Below, piece after piece: positions 11,586 to 22,017 of a stretch of DNA of 64,000 nt. The position numbers and the translations under genes are program-made. Under the pieces are notes generated by a model. The model saw nothing but the letters and a program-made list of their open reading frames with translations. It was not told the origin of the DNA and ran no database searches. The stretch is from Bathynomus jamesi (lineage: Eukaryota > Arthropoda > Malacostraca > Isopoda > Cirolanidae): assembly GCA_023014485.1 (NCBI GenBank), contig JAJOZX010000487.1:864001-928000 (forward strand). Direction: 5' to 3'. Each line of letters begins with the position of its first letter. Positions within the stretch are counted from its first letter, which is position 1.

Positions 11586-11661
11586 AGGTAACCACCCGGG
11601 AATCGAACCCGGGATCTTCCGATTGCCGGTCAGATGCGATACCATTACACCATGCGCCTCT
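11586..11661 (-). tRNA. tRNA-like module, array 1 copy 2
   Basis: Differs from copy 1 by one base at the 5' end (GAGGCGCATGG). A half copy follows at 11662-11697. Confidence 0.4.
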
Positions 11662-11888
11662 GCCGGTCAGATGCGATACCATTACACCATGGGCCTCACT
11701 CTTCGAAATGCTGTAATTCTTCTACATACTCGCAGAAACCAATGCCCCAAGGGGGCACCTCCCGCATGCCGTAACATTATATACATTCAACTGCAAAGAA
11801 CACGCAGTATAAATAACGTAAAGAACGACGCTTGTATAGGAGATATTCCGCGCAAGACGAGAGAGAGAGAACGAAACAAATGAAAAAA

Positions 11889-11956
11889 TGAGGTAACCAC
11901 CCGGGAATCGAACCCGGGATCTTCCGATTGCCGGTCAGATGCGATACCATTACACC
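11889..11956 (-). tRNA. tRNA-like module, array 1 copy 3, truncated
   Basis: Lacks the last ~10 bases of the 5' acceptor side. The array inverts immediately next to it. Confidence 0.3.
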
Positions 11957-12022
11957 TATAGAAGAATTACGGCATTTGGAAGAGTGAGGCCCATGGTGTA
12001 ATGGTATCGCATCTGACCGGCA

Positions 12023-12098
12023 GAGGCCCATGGTGTAATGGTATCGCATCTGACCGGCAATCGGAAGATCCCGGGTTCGATTCCCGGGTGGTTACCTC
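12023..12098 (+). tRNA. tRNA-like module, array 1 copy 4
   Basis: Plus-strand copy, same sequence as copy 1. Its 5' half copy lies at 11986-12022. Confidence 0.4.
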
Positions 12099-12327
12099 AT
12101 TTTTTCATTTGTTTCGTTCTCTCTCTCTCGTCTTGCGCGGAATATCTCCTATACAAGCGTCGTTCTTTACGTTATTTATACTGCGTGTTCTTTGCAGTTG
12201 AATGTATATAATGTTACGGCATGCGGGAGGTGCCCCCTTGGGGCATTGGTTTCTGCGAGTATGTAGAAGAATTACGGCATTTGGAAGAGTGAGGCCCATG
12301 GTGTAATGGTATCGCATCTGACCGGCA

Positions 12328-12403
12328 GAGGCCCATGGTGTAATGGTATCGCATCTGACCGGCAATCGGAAGATCCTGGGTTCGATTCCCGGGTGGTTAC
12401 CTC
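12328..12403 (+). tRNA. tRNA-like module, array 1 copy 5
   Basis: Plus-strand copy with one change in the T stem (CCTGGG), which weakens it. Its half copy is at 12291-12327. Confidence 0.4.
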
Positions 12404-12510
12404 ATTTTTTCATTTGTTTCGTTCTCTCTCTCTCGTCTTGCGCGGAATATCTCCTATACAAGCGTCGTTCTTTACGTTATTTATACTGCGTGTTCTTTGC
12501 AGTTGAATGT

Positions 12511-12786
12511 GTATATATATATATATATATAGAGTGCTGGAGCAGCGGTAGCACTGACGGTTTTGAGAAATGTAGCGTAAGGACTAGGACCCTACATTTT
12601 ACCTGAATTCCAGCCGCAGATCGTTACTCGCTACTTTTTAAATGAATAAAGCCATTTTTGTTCTTATACTGTAGTTTACAAGGTAATAATATTACTATAA
12701 ATAAAACAATGAAAATTAGATTTGGGTTACTAACCAAGACGTGTGGGTGATTTGAAGTCTACCTATGTTATCAACTGGAAAGGTGT
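12511..12786. other. spacer, no gene seen
   Basis: A short (TA)n run followed by GAGTGCTGGAGCAGCGG, which resembles the 5' edge of the Jockey-like LINE near 49.65 kb. Then unremarkable AT-rich sequence. Confidence 0.4.
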
Positions 12787-12794
12787 ATATTTAG

Positions 12795-13771
12795 CAGAGC
12801 TGGGCACTTCCGCAAACACTTCCGCAAACTGGAAATTCCGCAATTGCGGAAGTATGTTTTTCGTTTGCGGATTTGCGTTTGCGGCAAAGTCATCGCAAAT
12901 TAGTGAATTTGCGTTGCGGAACTAAGACCGCAAACGCAAATCTTTCCGAAAATTTCCCACGTGGCCACTGGCCAAGCCCGCTAGTGCTGTGACGCTGCTG
13001 TCACTGGCCGCCAATTGGCTGGCAGATATAATGAAGCCCAAAAGGGCCAGCCTGACCTCTGACAACTTCCAACGTCTCGTGTTCATGAAGGGGAACATGG
13101 ACTTATTAAAACTGGATTTGGCTCAGTTACTGGAGGAGGACGACTGAACTTGTTGACAAAGCCAGAGGCGTACACTTGTAGAGGCTAGAGGGTTGAGTTG
13201 TACAGTGAGTTCAAGTTGTGTACAGTCACAGTGTTAACTTAATTTAACTTGTGTAATGTAATGTGTGTACAGTTACTACAGTTACAGTACAGTCTTCTCT
13301 AACGTGTCTAAGTCTCAAAATTTATGAAATTCAAATGATTAAATTTATTATTTAATTTATTTACTATTTACTTGCAGGAGGTGTTTTTGTTCAATATAAT
13401 ATATCAATATATGTAGTATTTTTATTTCTTCTACAATAGTGATTTATTGTAATAAATTATTTAGCCTTGTTTTTAATAAAACAAGGCTAAAACATTAAAC
13501 ATTAAAAAGATATAAAAACTTTTTATACCTCTTTAATGTTTTGGATACTTTTTATAGTTAAAATTGCGATTGCGGAATTTGCGGTTTGCGGAAGTGTTTG
13601 CGGAAGTGCCCAGCACTGTAAAATTGGAAATATGGTTTGCGTTTGCGGATTTGCGTTTGCGGCACCAAAAATGGCAAGCAGTTTGCGGATTTGCGGTTGC
13701 GGAAGGTAAGGTTTGAGTTTGCGGATTTGCGATTGCGGAAGTGATTTTGAGTTTGCGGTGCCCAAGCTCTG
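12795..13771 (+). mobile_element. non-autonomous hAT element rich in TTTGCGG subterminal repeats
   Basis: Bounded by CAGAGCTGGGCACTTCCGC and the complementary GCGGTGCCCAAGCTCTG, with a perfect 8-bp duplication ATATTTAG at 12787-12794 and 13772-13779. Both subterminal regions contain many copies of GCGGATTTGCGTTTGCGG, a pattern expected of transposase-binding repeats. A second complete terminus lies inside at 13588-13618 and matches the left end over ~31 bp. Confidence 0.85.
13033..13147 (+). pseudogene. C-terminal tail of a hAT transposase
   Basis: Encodes KPKRASLTSDNFQRLVFMKG and ends EEDD before a stop. It matches the tail of the transposase fragment at 15702-16184 (KRSSLSDENFDMLIFMKGN), so the two elements belong to one family. 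Their TIRs also share the core TGGGCAC. Confidence 0.65.
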
Positions 13772-13779
13772 ATATTTAG

Positions 13780-14084
13780 TTTGATCAGGAACGAGGAACT
13801 GATGCGTTCGCATACATCTAGTCAAACTTATTTTATTTTACTGTAAATAATAAATGTGTATTTAACCGGTTTTATTATTTTTACTAGAGTGTGGTCAAAA
13901 AGCAGCATGAAATAGTGCAGTTCTACTAGCAGCGCTTTTTCCAAAGAATTGTGAATTGAATAAGTCCAATTTTTCACTCTCTCACCACTACAGAAAATGT
14001 AACGAGATATTAGTTTCTGCCCCTCGCATGTTTTATTCATATCTTATTGTTCTATACAGTATACACCTTTTTACCCTCACACAG
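13780..14084. other. spacer, no gene seen
   Basis: AT-rich sequence between two hAT-type insertions; nothing recognised on either strand. Confidence 0.4.
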
Positions 14085-15524
14085 CTGCTAAGTAGGGTGG
14101 CCCACTTTTCAATTTTTTTTGAAAAGTATAGGTGATCGTGGTTTTTCCCATTATTTGGCACTATACTAGCACATTGGTACCATTTTTACAAAAATTGATC
14201 AATATTTAGGGGTCTCGCATCGACCTTGAAATTACTAGTTTTTTTTAAAAATGCGTACGTTTTAACTTTTTACTGAATCAAGATAAATCATTAAGTAGGA
14301 ATGTTTTCTGAATCCTCTTAATGAGAGAAGTCGTTTGGTGTGCCTGCCAATGTCATACGACTAACGGTTTAAAGGTTGTGCCTGTATACAGGTAATACCA
14401 ATGTGCTAGTATAGTGCCAAATAATGGGAAAAACCACGATCACCTATACTTTTCAAAAAAAATGAGTCACCATACCCGGGCGGAATGTATAATGTATATA
14501 GGTAATTAGAAAATGCTCTATGCCTGTGCCAGGTACCTAACCTATTTCTTTTTTTTCAGATCATAACATTTTGAAATTCTGTCTGAGTTCCTCATCCTTT
14601 GTCATGGACAAATCGATGGCAACCATAACTGGAAGAACTCTTGAAGCTACAAATAGAGAGTCATCAAAAAGAAAGGCGAAAATAACATCGCTACCTTCTC
14701 TAAGATCGGCCTCGGAAATTTTTTTAGTTGGCCAACCGTCGTCCTCCATCAGTGGTAGCAAATTGCCAACAACACGGCAGGTTTTGCAATACTTCTTCAG
14801 TGTTATCCAGTACACTGCTAACAGGAAAGACGCATTCAAAGAAACCGTAAACAACGTCTTAAAGTTTTGGAACATGGCCCGCATTAAAACAATCACAAAG
14901 CTCAACTGCGAACGGAAGCTAGAGGCATTGTGGAAAGAGAGGCACTTACTCCAAAAGAGCAGAAAACGAGAAACTGACGCCGGAGGAAAACGGCAGAAGT
15001 TTTCGGACAGTGTGGACAAGCTGTGGGATATCGGAGCATCTGACGCTGTCGAAGATATAAAGAAGAATCGACTGCTGTCCAACAAGGACAAGAAAGAAGA
15101 CATTGACTTCTACCTCGATCAACGTGGTCCTCGGGTGGCAACGATGAGCGGGAACGATAAAGTTTTCGCTGTAAAAAGAAAGCTACAGGAAGGAAGAAAA
15201 CGTCCTCGCCAGGAGCCGCAAACCTCAAAGTGTGCATACGAAACCGGAGATGAGGCCATGGAGAATGATGATACTGGCATGTCAGGAGAGTCGGAGACAG
15301 AACTAGCGTTCCCCTTACCGAAAGAGCCGAGTGTGTCTGTCAATCTTCCTCGCCGCATCCTTAATGCACCTGCTGTCATGGAAGTGGCTGATCGTTTCCG
15401 CATGTCCAATAATCAGGTGCGTATTGTGTATAGTATTCATCGATAGCGTCAGTTTTAAAGTGTCCCGTAACCCACATGTATTCTTGACAGTTTCCTTTCC
15501 ACTTTCCATTATCTACATAGGTAG

Positions 15525-16909
15525 CAGTGGTGGGCACCGTTAACCAAAAAGTTAACTTCCTTAACCGCTAATCCGTTAACCAAAAAGTTAACTTCGTTAA
15601 CCGTTAATCCGTTAATTCGTTAAACATGTAACGGAAGTTACCGATAAACTGTTAACGTTAACTTTTATTATAAAAAAAATGAAAAACAATATATATATAA
15701 TTTAATTTTCCCTCTTCTTCTCGTTCTCCATTTTGTCCATGAGATGCATGTTGCCCTTCATGAAAATTAGCATATCAAAGTTTTCATCAGACAGGGATGA
15801 TCTCTTGGCCCTCAGGATGTCCTTGCCCATAGAGAACAAACGCTCCACTGCAGCACTGGAGGGGATGGCTGTGTTGAACTTGATGAACAAGTCCACCAAC
15901 ACTTGCTCACCCAAGAAGGCAGCATCTGTCAGCAAGTCCTTGGAGTTGGTCTCCAGCCAGGTCTTGACCAAGTTCTGGGCCTTGCCCTTGAGTGACCTGT
16001 GGCTTCTGCTGCTCTCTTTTGTCTGGATGACAGCACTGAAGAAGTCATCCTCCTCCTCCTCCTCGTTGTTGCTGCCTCCACTGTTGCTGCCCACTTCGTT
16101 GGACTGCTGCTTCATGGCCTCCTCGACTGTACCCTCCATGCTTTTCTTCATCCTGGCGACCTTGGTGTTGTCATACTTGTCCAACCAGATGAGGTGAAAA
16201 CGCTCCCATTGTAAGACATCAATTGACTTAATTTATGTCATCAAAGTGACATGAGAATTGAAATCCTACCTGATCAGTTTTATGGTTCTTGAAATGTATC
16301 AAGGAGACTACTAATAAGGTACTCATAGACATATTATAAATATACTTGACTTACTTGACAACGATTATTTTTAAATATTCACTAGCACAAACATGTTGCG
16401 CAAGAGACAGACTGCAAATGAAACGAATGTAGTTATTTGTTGTAATTGTTACATATATATTATTGAAAGTGCCTTAAAATGCTCGTGATATTTCTTGAAA
16501 GAAGTTGAAACATTCAACTCAAATGGCAAATCTTTCCGCCTGATTTTACAGTCGACCATGTTTTGCTCAAACCAATGCCATAAATAACTACCATATTTGG
16601 TAAGACACAAATTGTGGCGACGGAAACAAATATATCGCCTGATTTTGCACTGCGGAAATGGAAATTCGTTCATCACTATTAACAGTGGCGGATTAATTGC
16701 GCACCTGCTCAGCACTGAAAATAATAAACTTTTAAACGTTTATTTATGAATTTTTGGGTTAACGGACTTGAGTTAACGGAAGTTAAATGTAACGGAAGTT
16801 AATTAGTCCGATAATGATTTTCAAAATTAACTTAAAAGTTAAATCGTTAACGAAAAAGTTAACTTCGTTAATTAACGATTAACGGATTAACGGTTTGTGC
16901 CCAGCTTTG
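15525..16909 (-). mobile_element. hAT element inserted at a splice acceptor of family A copy 1
   Basis: TIRs CAGTGGTGGGCACCGTTAAC and GTTTGTGCCCAGCTTTG, perfect 8-bp duplication ATAGGTAG at 15517-15524 and 16910-16917. Subterminal regions are full of GTTAACTT/CGTTAAC repeats. The duplication covers the ATAG|GTAG acceptor of exon b, so both sides keep an acceptor. 1385 bp; only the end of a transposase remains. Confidence 0.95.
15702..16184 (-). pseudogene. hAT transposase C-terminal part
   Basis: A 160-residue open frame. An acidic stretch (NNEEEEEDD) is followed by the hAT dimerisation domain with PSSAAVERLFSMGKDILRAK, which includes the conserved Glu-Arg pair, then LSDENFDMLIFMKGN. The RNase-H core and zinc finger are missing, so the element depends on a transposase made elsewhere. 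Confidence 0.8.
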
Positions 16910-17357
16910 ATAGGTAGTAAGCAATGTGGCTGCTATCACACGTTCGGCGGATCCACCAGCAGACCTCAATCAGTTCAGCATCTCGAAAGAAACGGCTCGC
17001 CGGGGAAGAGTGTCACATCGCCGTGAAGTGGCGACGGCTGTGAAGGACTCCTTCACGCCACCGAGGCACACTGTTGTCCACTGGGATGGCAAAATGGTCA
17101 AGGTCAGTTGATTAAGTTTTCATAGCTATCAATTTAGTAATGAGATTCATGAAGCATAATGTCAATTAAAAAGAGAACTGAATGTGAACAAAAATAGGTT
17201 ACTTTACAACCATGAAATTGAAATATATGCATGTGTTTCAGAACTTCCTTGGAACGGCGGAGCACCGCCAAGCAATTCTCATCTCCGGGGATCCTCATTG
17301 CACAGAAGGAAAGGTGCTGACAGCACCGGACTGTCGCAGGCGCGGGCAACCATACAT

Positions 17358-19928
17358 TAGGGCGGATCGAAAATGAGGTTTTTAAACTTTTTTTCGAAAT
17401 TCAAATATGGCTAGTGCGGAAAATATGTGGGTGCTATAGATAATGACTGTGCATAAATATTAGTCCTGCGAAATTATATCTTCAGGTGCCACAAAGCCGT
17501 CGAAAAAAGTGAAATATAATGATTTTCTTAATTCTGCATTAGTACAATAACTGAAACTTACTTGTTATTATATATATTAAGTGTTCCAATTACCAAAATA
17601 GTTACTGAATTACGCAGCTCTTAGTTTATTTAGATCAATGTTCTTTTGATAATGATCTAAATAATCCAGAACTCACACGAGGAGGTGGCTGCGTGTTGAG
17701 CTCTCACCCATGCCCTCCCAACCACCCATCCTTGCGCATGTTTTTTTCTATTATACGTTTTATTTAAACTTTATATTCAGCTTTACTTTCGAATGATGGC
17801 ATTTTTTTACGTGACTGAAGTGTTGATCTTATGAAGCCATCTCGCGCGTTTAATCCAAATACTTTTGATGATGCTTCAGTCACTAATTTTACCATTCTTT
17901 CTACTACTTGTGTATGACAAGGGAATTTCTCGAATGGAGGGGTACTCTTGTTTTCTATGAATTCTTCAATCTCATTTTCTGTCAGGTGTCTTGTCACAGG
18001 TGGTTCAGTGACAATGCATTTTTGCCAATTAATTAAATCAGTATAATCAGTAGCTTCAAATTGAATAACAGGTACTGTGAAACGCCTCACAACTTTTTCC
18101 TTGTTTGTTTGCGTAATGGCAATTCATTGGCATGGAGCTGGCACACTAAATGTTGAACTGGCTTCTTCAGCTTCAATTCTATAAGCCTTATAACGCCTCC
18201 CTTTTCTCCAGTGTTGACTGCTGCACCATCGCATCCAATGGCAACAAGGTTTTCCAGGTTCGTCATTATTTCCAATATACTCAAACATTCCTTTACATAT
18301 TTCTTCAGCTGATCCAGAATTCACAGAATAATGGCCCAAATAATCTGAACCAGGTTCTCTCACTAAAGTGATATGTTCTTCTGTTACCTTCTTCTGATAT
18401 ACTTTGGACTCTTTTTTTTCTTGGAAGAGTGTAGAATCTTTTCGACCATCAAAATAGATTCTTCTGATTGAGACCTGATTTTGATCTTTCATAATTTCTG
18501 ATCTCTTCTTTTGTCTTTCTCTTCTGATTTTACTCCTATCCACTACTTTAGATGTATTGTCAATAGAAACTTCTCCAATATCTTGCAATACTGCACTAAC
18601 AATGAATGCTGCAGCTCGATCTGAAACTGCATTCCTGTCACAAGCAGTAGCCACTGAAGGTAGATTTGTAGTTTTCCTTTTCTTGAATAATTGTTCTTCA
18701 GGTTGTTCGAGCTTTCTCTTCGAGCTAACTGGCTCTGGAAATGTATCGTCTGATATTTCGCCAGATTCACTTTCACTATTTGATGTCGATGATGATAATT
18801 CAACATTTGTATCCTGCAATTTCTCCTGTGAAGATTATTTGGTGAGCCTCACAGCTTCTTTTTGCTTTCTTAGCAACGTAGATGCTTTTTTCTTTGAGAG
18901 TGTAATATCTACTCTATCAATAAACAGTTTTCTTTCACTCCTTTGATCTAAGAGGAACGTCACTTCTTCCTTTGGAACCGTTTTTTCTTTGGGACAAGAA
19001 CATTGTGTTAGTACTTTGCACTTGCACGCTGCAATGTCAAAAAGTTTCGTGTGTGCTTCTTTTTTGAACATATCAATCTTTGCTTTGTAAGCTTCAGAAT
19101 TTTTTCTGCTTTGGTATGGCTTCATAATGACACGATACTTTTCGTGGTAGCTTCTGAACATTGTTTCAATTCGCCTGTCTGACAGAATTGGGACGGAAGC
19201 ACTTTCCCAAATTGTTTTCAATTTATCAACAACTTGTTCTAATATTTGAGATATTGAAGGATCTTTATTAGTATTCTGTTTCAAATCGTTTCTTACAAAC
19301 AAGTAATATTTAAAAACTCCTTCGTATGTAGGAAGATTCCTGTGCCACAAATCTTCCCCCATACCAAACATGGGGCACTCAGTTGAGGCCCTGGTTGATT
19401 TTGCACAAACTCGAGACATTTTGAAAGTATACAAATCTGAAAAAGAAAGAGCTAATATCAATTATACGTTAATTTCAGTTAATAGTACATGGCAAACTTA
19501 GGGCAACACAATACAGAAATGCAAAATATATAAGAAATATAGTTTAGACTATCTGAGTAACGCCAACAACAGAACACCCCCTGCTACGAGAGCGACAGCT
19601 ACACTGAACCGAGGTACTCACGTGACAGCTGAGTGAGCTGACTATAGAAAACTGTTTTTAGAGAATAGAAACTTTTTTTAAAGGTTGACTGAGCTATTTT
19701 TATACAAGTGTGAATAAATTCTTGTCTATTGTGCATCGTGGACTCTTCTGTAATTATTGGTTAAAATCTGCTTTTTTCAATTTTTTTCAATATTGAAGGT
19801 CATTGTGGCACCTGAAGATATTAATGTTATGATTTTTAATTTATACCAGCTTATTTCCTCACTACTCCACACATTTTCCACACTAGCCAATTTGACAATT
19901 CGAAAAATGAGGTTTTCACTCCGCCCTG
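17358..19928 (-). mobile_element. hAT-like element, family B, inserted in an exon of family A copy 1
   Basis: Ends TAGGGCGGATCGAAAATGAGG and ...CACTCCGCCCTG, with perfect 8-bp duplication CCATACAT at 17350-17357 and 19929-19936. TIRs are ~130 bp and imperfect (share GGCTAGTG, GGAAAAT and ATATCTTCAGGTGCCACAA). Excising it with one duplication copy restores the host reading frame ...QARATIHPLEDWGCEES. Confidence 0.9.
17764..19419 (-). pseudogene. family B transposase-like gene, internally deleted
   Basis: Read on the minus strand from MSRVCAKSTRAS (19419). The first ~195 residues form a regular domain with a Cys-rich CKCKVLTQCSC. An in-frame TAA at 18835 is followed in the same frame by an acidic/Ser-rich stretch and a basic region. 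After a frameshift near 18270 comes VAIGCDGAAVNTGEKGGVIR with CQLHANELPLR (CxxH), then a sharp jump near 18090 to RRFTVPVIQFEATDYTDLIN and the C-terminal CHTQVVERMVKLVTEAS (likely catalytic Glu). The gap suggests a deletion of roughly 100 or more residues. The D-CxxH-E order is the same as in family A. Confidence 0.7.
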
Positions 19929-20906
19929 CCATACATCCTCTCGAAGATTGGGGATGTGAGGAGAGCGTCATCGGACTCTGCTTCGACACCACTTCTACCA
20001 ACACGGGGAGGGTGCAGGGTGCAGTTGTCCGGCTGGAAAACATGCTCGGGCGACCGCTACTCCAGCTGGGATGCCGTCATCACGTCCTACAGCTTATCGT
20101 CGGGGCAGTAGCCGTCACCCTGCTCGGAAGGACTGCGGCACCAACTGATCCTTTGTTTCAGCAGTTGAAGAGAAGGTTAGTTCATTTTTTGTGCAAGGTA
20201 AAGTTAGGACACACATGATATTCCACTAGTTTATAAAACAGCAAGCCAAACCGGAACTTCAGAGTTTTCTCACACAATTTTCTTGTTTATTATTTTTGAA
20301 GATGGGACGAGCTCGATCTCTCGACCTACTGCAAGCTGCAGGTCGAGAATCTGGCGGAGAGTACGTGGCTAATAGAACTCCGGGACGCGGCGGTCAGCTT
20401 CCTGAGCACAGCTGCAGGATCTTCTGCAAGTGGTGGAAAAGAACCGGAAAGAGCTCGGCGACTTCAAGAAGTCATCACTCGCCACGATGACATAGCATAG
20501 AGGGACAACGTTGCAGCCAGTGACGTGTGATAGTGGTCAATACAATGCAAAAGTGATTGTTTAAGTTATTGTTTCTTTCTTCCTTATTTGTCTGCTATTT
20601 GCTGATTTTTTTGAAAAGTATTATAGGTGATCGTGGTTTTTCCCATTATTTGGCACTATACTAGCACATTGGTATTACCTGTATACAGGCACAACTTTTA
20701 AACCGTTAGTCGTATGACATTGGAAGGCACACCAAACGACTTCTCTCATCAAGAGGATTCAGAAAACATCCCTACTTAATGATTTATCTTGATTCAGTAA
20801 AAGGTTAAAAAGTACCCATTTTAAAAAAAAAACTCGTAATTTCAAGGTCGATGCGAGACCCCTAAATACTGATCAATTTTTGTAAAAATGGTACCAATGT
20901 GCTAGT

Positions 20907-21759
20907 CAGTGGCGTAGCTAGAGTTTGTGCCGCCCGGGGCGGTCCTTGAGTTTGCCGCCCCGCTGAAACACAACACAATACACATAACAAACATACTTAA
21001 ACAAAAAGTGAAAACGACGTATAGAAAAAAACCTGTGAAAAATATTAGGACATGTTTACTTCTGAAGTGAAAAAATTAACTACAACATTCTACACAGTTA
21101 TTTTTCTTGCTTTTCTGTTAGCAAAATCTTCGATGACATTGTCGAAGTCTATTTCGTCTGTCAATTGTTGTTCTATAGACAGTATGGCAAGATTTCTCAA
21201 ACGCAAGGTGCTCATAGTAGATCTTAGGTAATTCTTTATCAGTTTTAGTTTAGAAAAACTCCTCTCACAGCTAGCAACACTAACAGCAATTGTGAGAAAA
21301 ATCCGCAGCAGTATTACAATATTTGGAACCGAGTTACCAAGATTATACTTTACAACTAATACCAGCATATTAGTTTTGATATTGATTATTTATAAATATT
21401 AAACGTATATTTATAGATTATAACGTATTTACAGAACTTTGGGTTATTTCCCTTTTTAATGAAATAAATGCATTTATACCAATGCTATTATTAATTAAGC
21501 ACAACTAAGCGCTTAAATAGGTATGATGGTCAATAAGGCCATCTTTAAGGGAACACAATCCTTACCATTGTCGGAAATTAACGAAGTAAGCAGTGTTTTC
21601 GTGGAAAAATAAAATTGTGTCTGGCGTCTTGTATCCTTCTACTGTCCCGACATAAAAAAAACCCTTTTTTTTTCATTGCAGTAGACCAAAAGTGCCGCCC
21701 CTCAAAAAGTGCCGCCCGGGGCGGACCGCCCCCTCCGCCCCCCTATAGCTACGCTAGTG
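20907..21759 (-). mobile_element. hAT (ZMYM1-type) deletion derivative
   Basis: Ends CAGTGGCGTAGCTAGAG and CTATAGCTACGCTAGTG, perfect 8-bp duplication GTGCTAGT at 20899-20906 and 21760-21767. It lies in the right TIR of family A copy 1. GGGGCGG-rich ends and 853 bp length; only a transposase tail is left. Confidence 0.95.
21090..21368 (-). pseudogene. hAT C-terminal dimerisation domain
   Basis: A 92-residue frame with VSVASCERSFSKLKLIKNYL, the conserved end of DUF4371-type hAT transposases. It is closely similar to the end of the 7304-9930 transposase (CTGERSFSKMKLVKNYLR) but from a different element. Confidence 0.8.
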
Positions 21760-22017
21760 GTGCTAGTATAGTGCCAAATAATGGGAAAAACTACGATAAC
21801 CTATACTTTTAAAAAAAAATTGAAAAGTGGGCCACCCTACTGCTCAGTAACTGAAAGCAACAACTTAGCTACTGAATTTGTCGTTTACAGATATATACAT
21901 TAAAGCTAATTACTAATACTTGCAAAATTACACATACATATTGGGGAATTTTTACTCCAGTTTTGATTGTTTTTCAAAAACAACATGCGAGACAATTCGA
22001 CACCAGGGCCAGACACA

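Larger units (their letters stand above)
11206..12510. repeat. palindromic array of ~305 bp units with tRNA-like modules
   Basis: Units start at CGTAAAGAACGACGC at 11206, 11512 and 11817 (period 305-306 bp, minus-strand modules). The third unit stops inside its module at ~11956, where the array turns round. From 11957 the units read on the plus strand, with repeat starts at ~11957 and ~12247. Each complete unit holds one full tRNA-like module plus a tandem copy of its 5' half, an AG-rich stretch and a GC-rich block (CCCCAAGGGGGCACCTCCCGC or its complement). Confidence 0.9.
14571..20509 (+). pseudogene. family A transposase-like gene (copy 1): four exons, broken
   Basis: Comparison with copy 2 (33525-37137) fixes the exons. 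Exon a runs from about 14600 (MDKSMATITGRTL) to 15416, donor GTGCGT. Exon b is 16914-17102, donor GTCAGT. Exon c is 17242-17357 plus 19937-20175, split by element B. Exon d runs from 20302 to the stop at ~20509. Exon a encodes a basic region with FWNMARIKTIT and LWDIGASDAVEDI. Exon c has the acidic motif GLCFDTTSTNTGRVQ and the CxxH motif CRHHVLQLIVGAV. The segment with the catalytic Glu (VAERG in copy 2) is absent: exon d jumps from LRDAAVSFLSTA into the tail LLQVVEKNRKELGDFKKSSL at a GCTGCAGG stretch (20411-20418). The function as a transposase is inferred from element structure; the family has no name that I can give. Confidence 0.7.
14093..21839 (+). mobile_element. long-TIR hAT-like element, family A copy 1, with three nested insertions
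   Basis: Ends TAGGGTGGCCCAC... and ...GTGGGCCACCCTA, flanked by CTGCTAAG (14085-14092) and CTGCTCAG (21840-21847). The 8-bp duplication fits the hAT preference nTnnnnAn and differs at one base. Removing the three insertions (15525-16909, 17358-19928, 20907-21759) and their duplications leaves about 2.9 kb. Each terminus is itself a hairpin: the outer ~80 bp is repeated inverted further in, at ~14393-14465 on the left and ~20608-20680 on the right. Confidence 0.85.

Noticed and set aside
11280..12403. Five apparently complete tRNA genes
   Set aside because: Position 33 is C, the acceptor stem is bulged, and each module is part of a larger dispersed repeat. I list them as tRNA-like modules with low confidence.
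11206..12510. A CRISPR array, given regular repeats
   Set aside because: Units are 305 bp with no short-repeat/variable-spacer pattern, the array is inverted in the middle, and the genome is clearly eukaryotic.
16684..16720. CAGTGGCGGATTAATTGCGC, like the terminus of the 6895-10545 hAT
   Set aside because: No matching opposite end was found within the host element; may be a remnant or coincidence.
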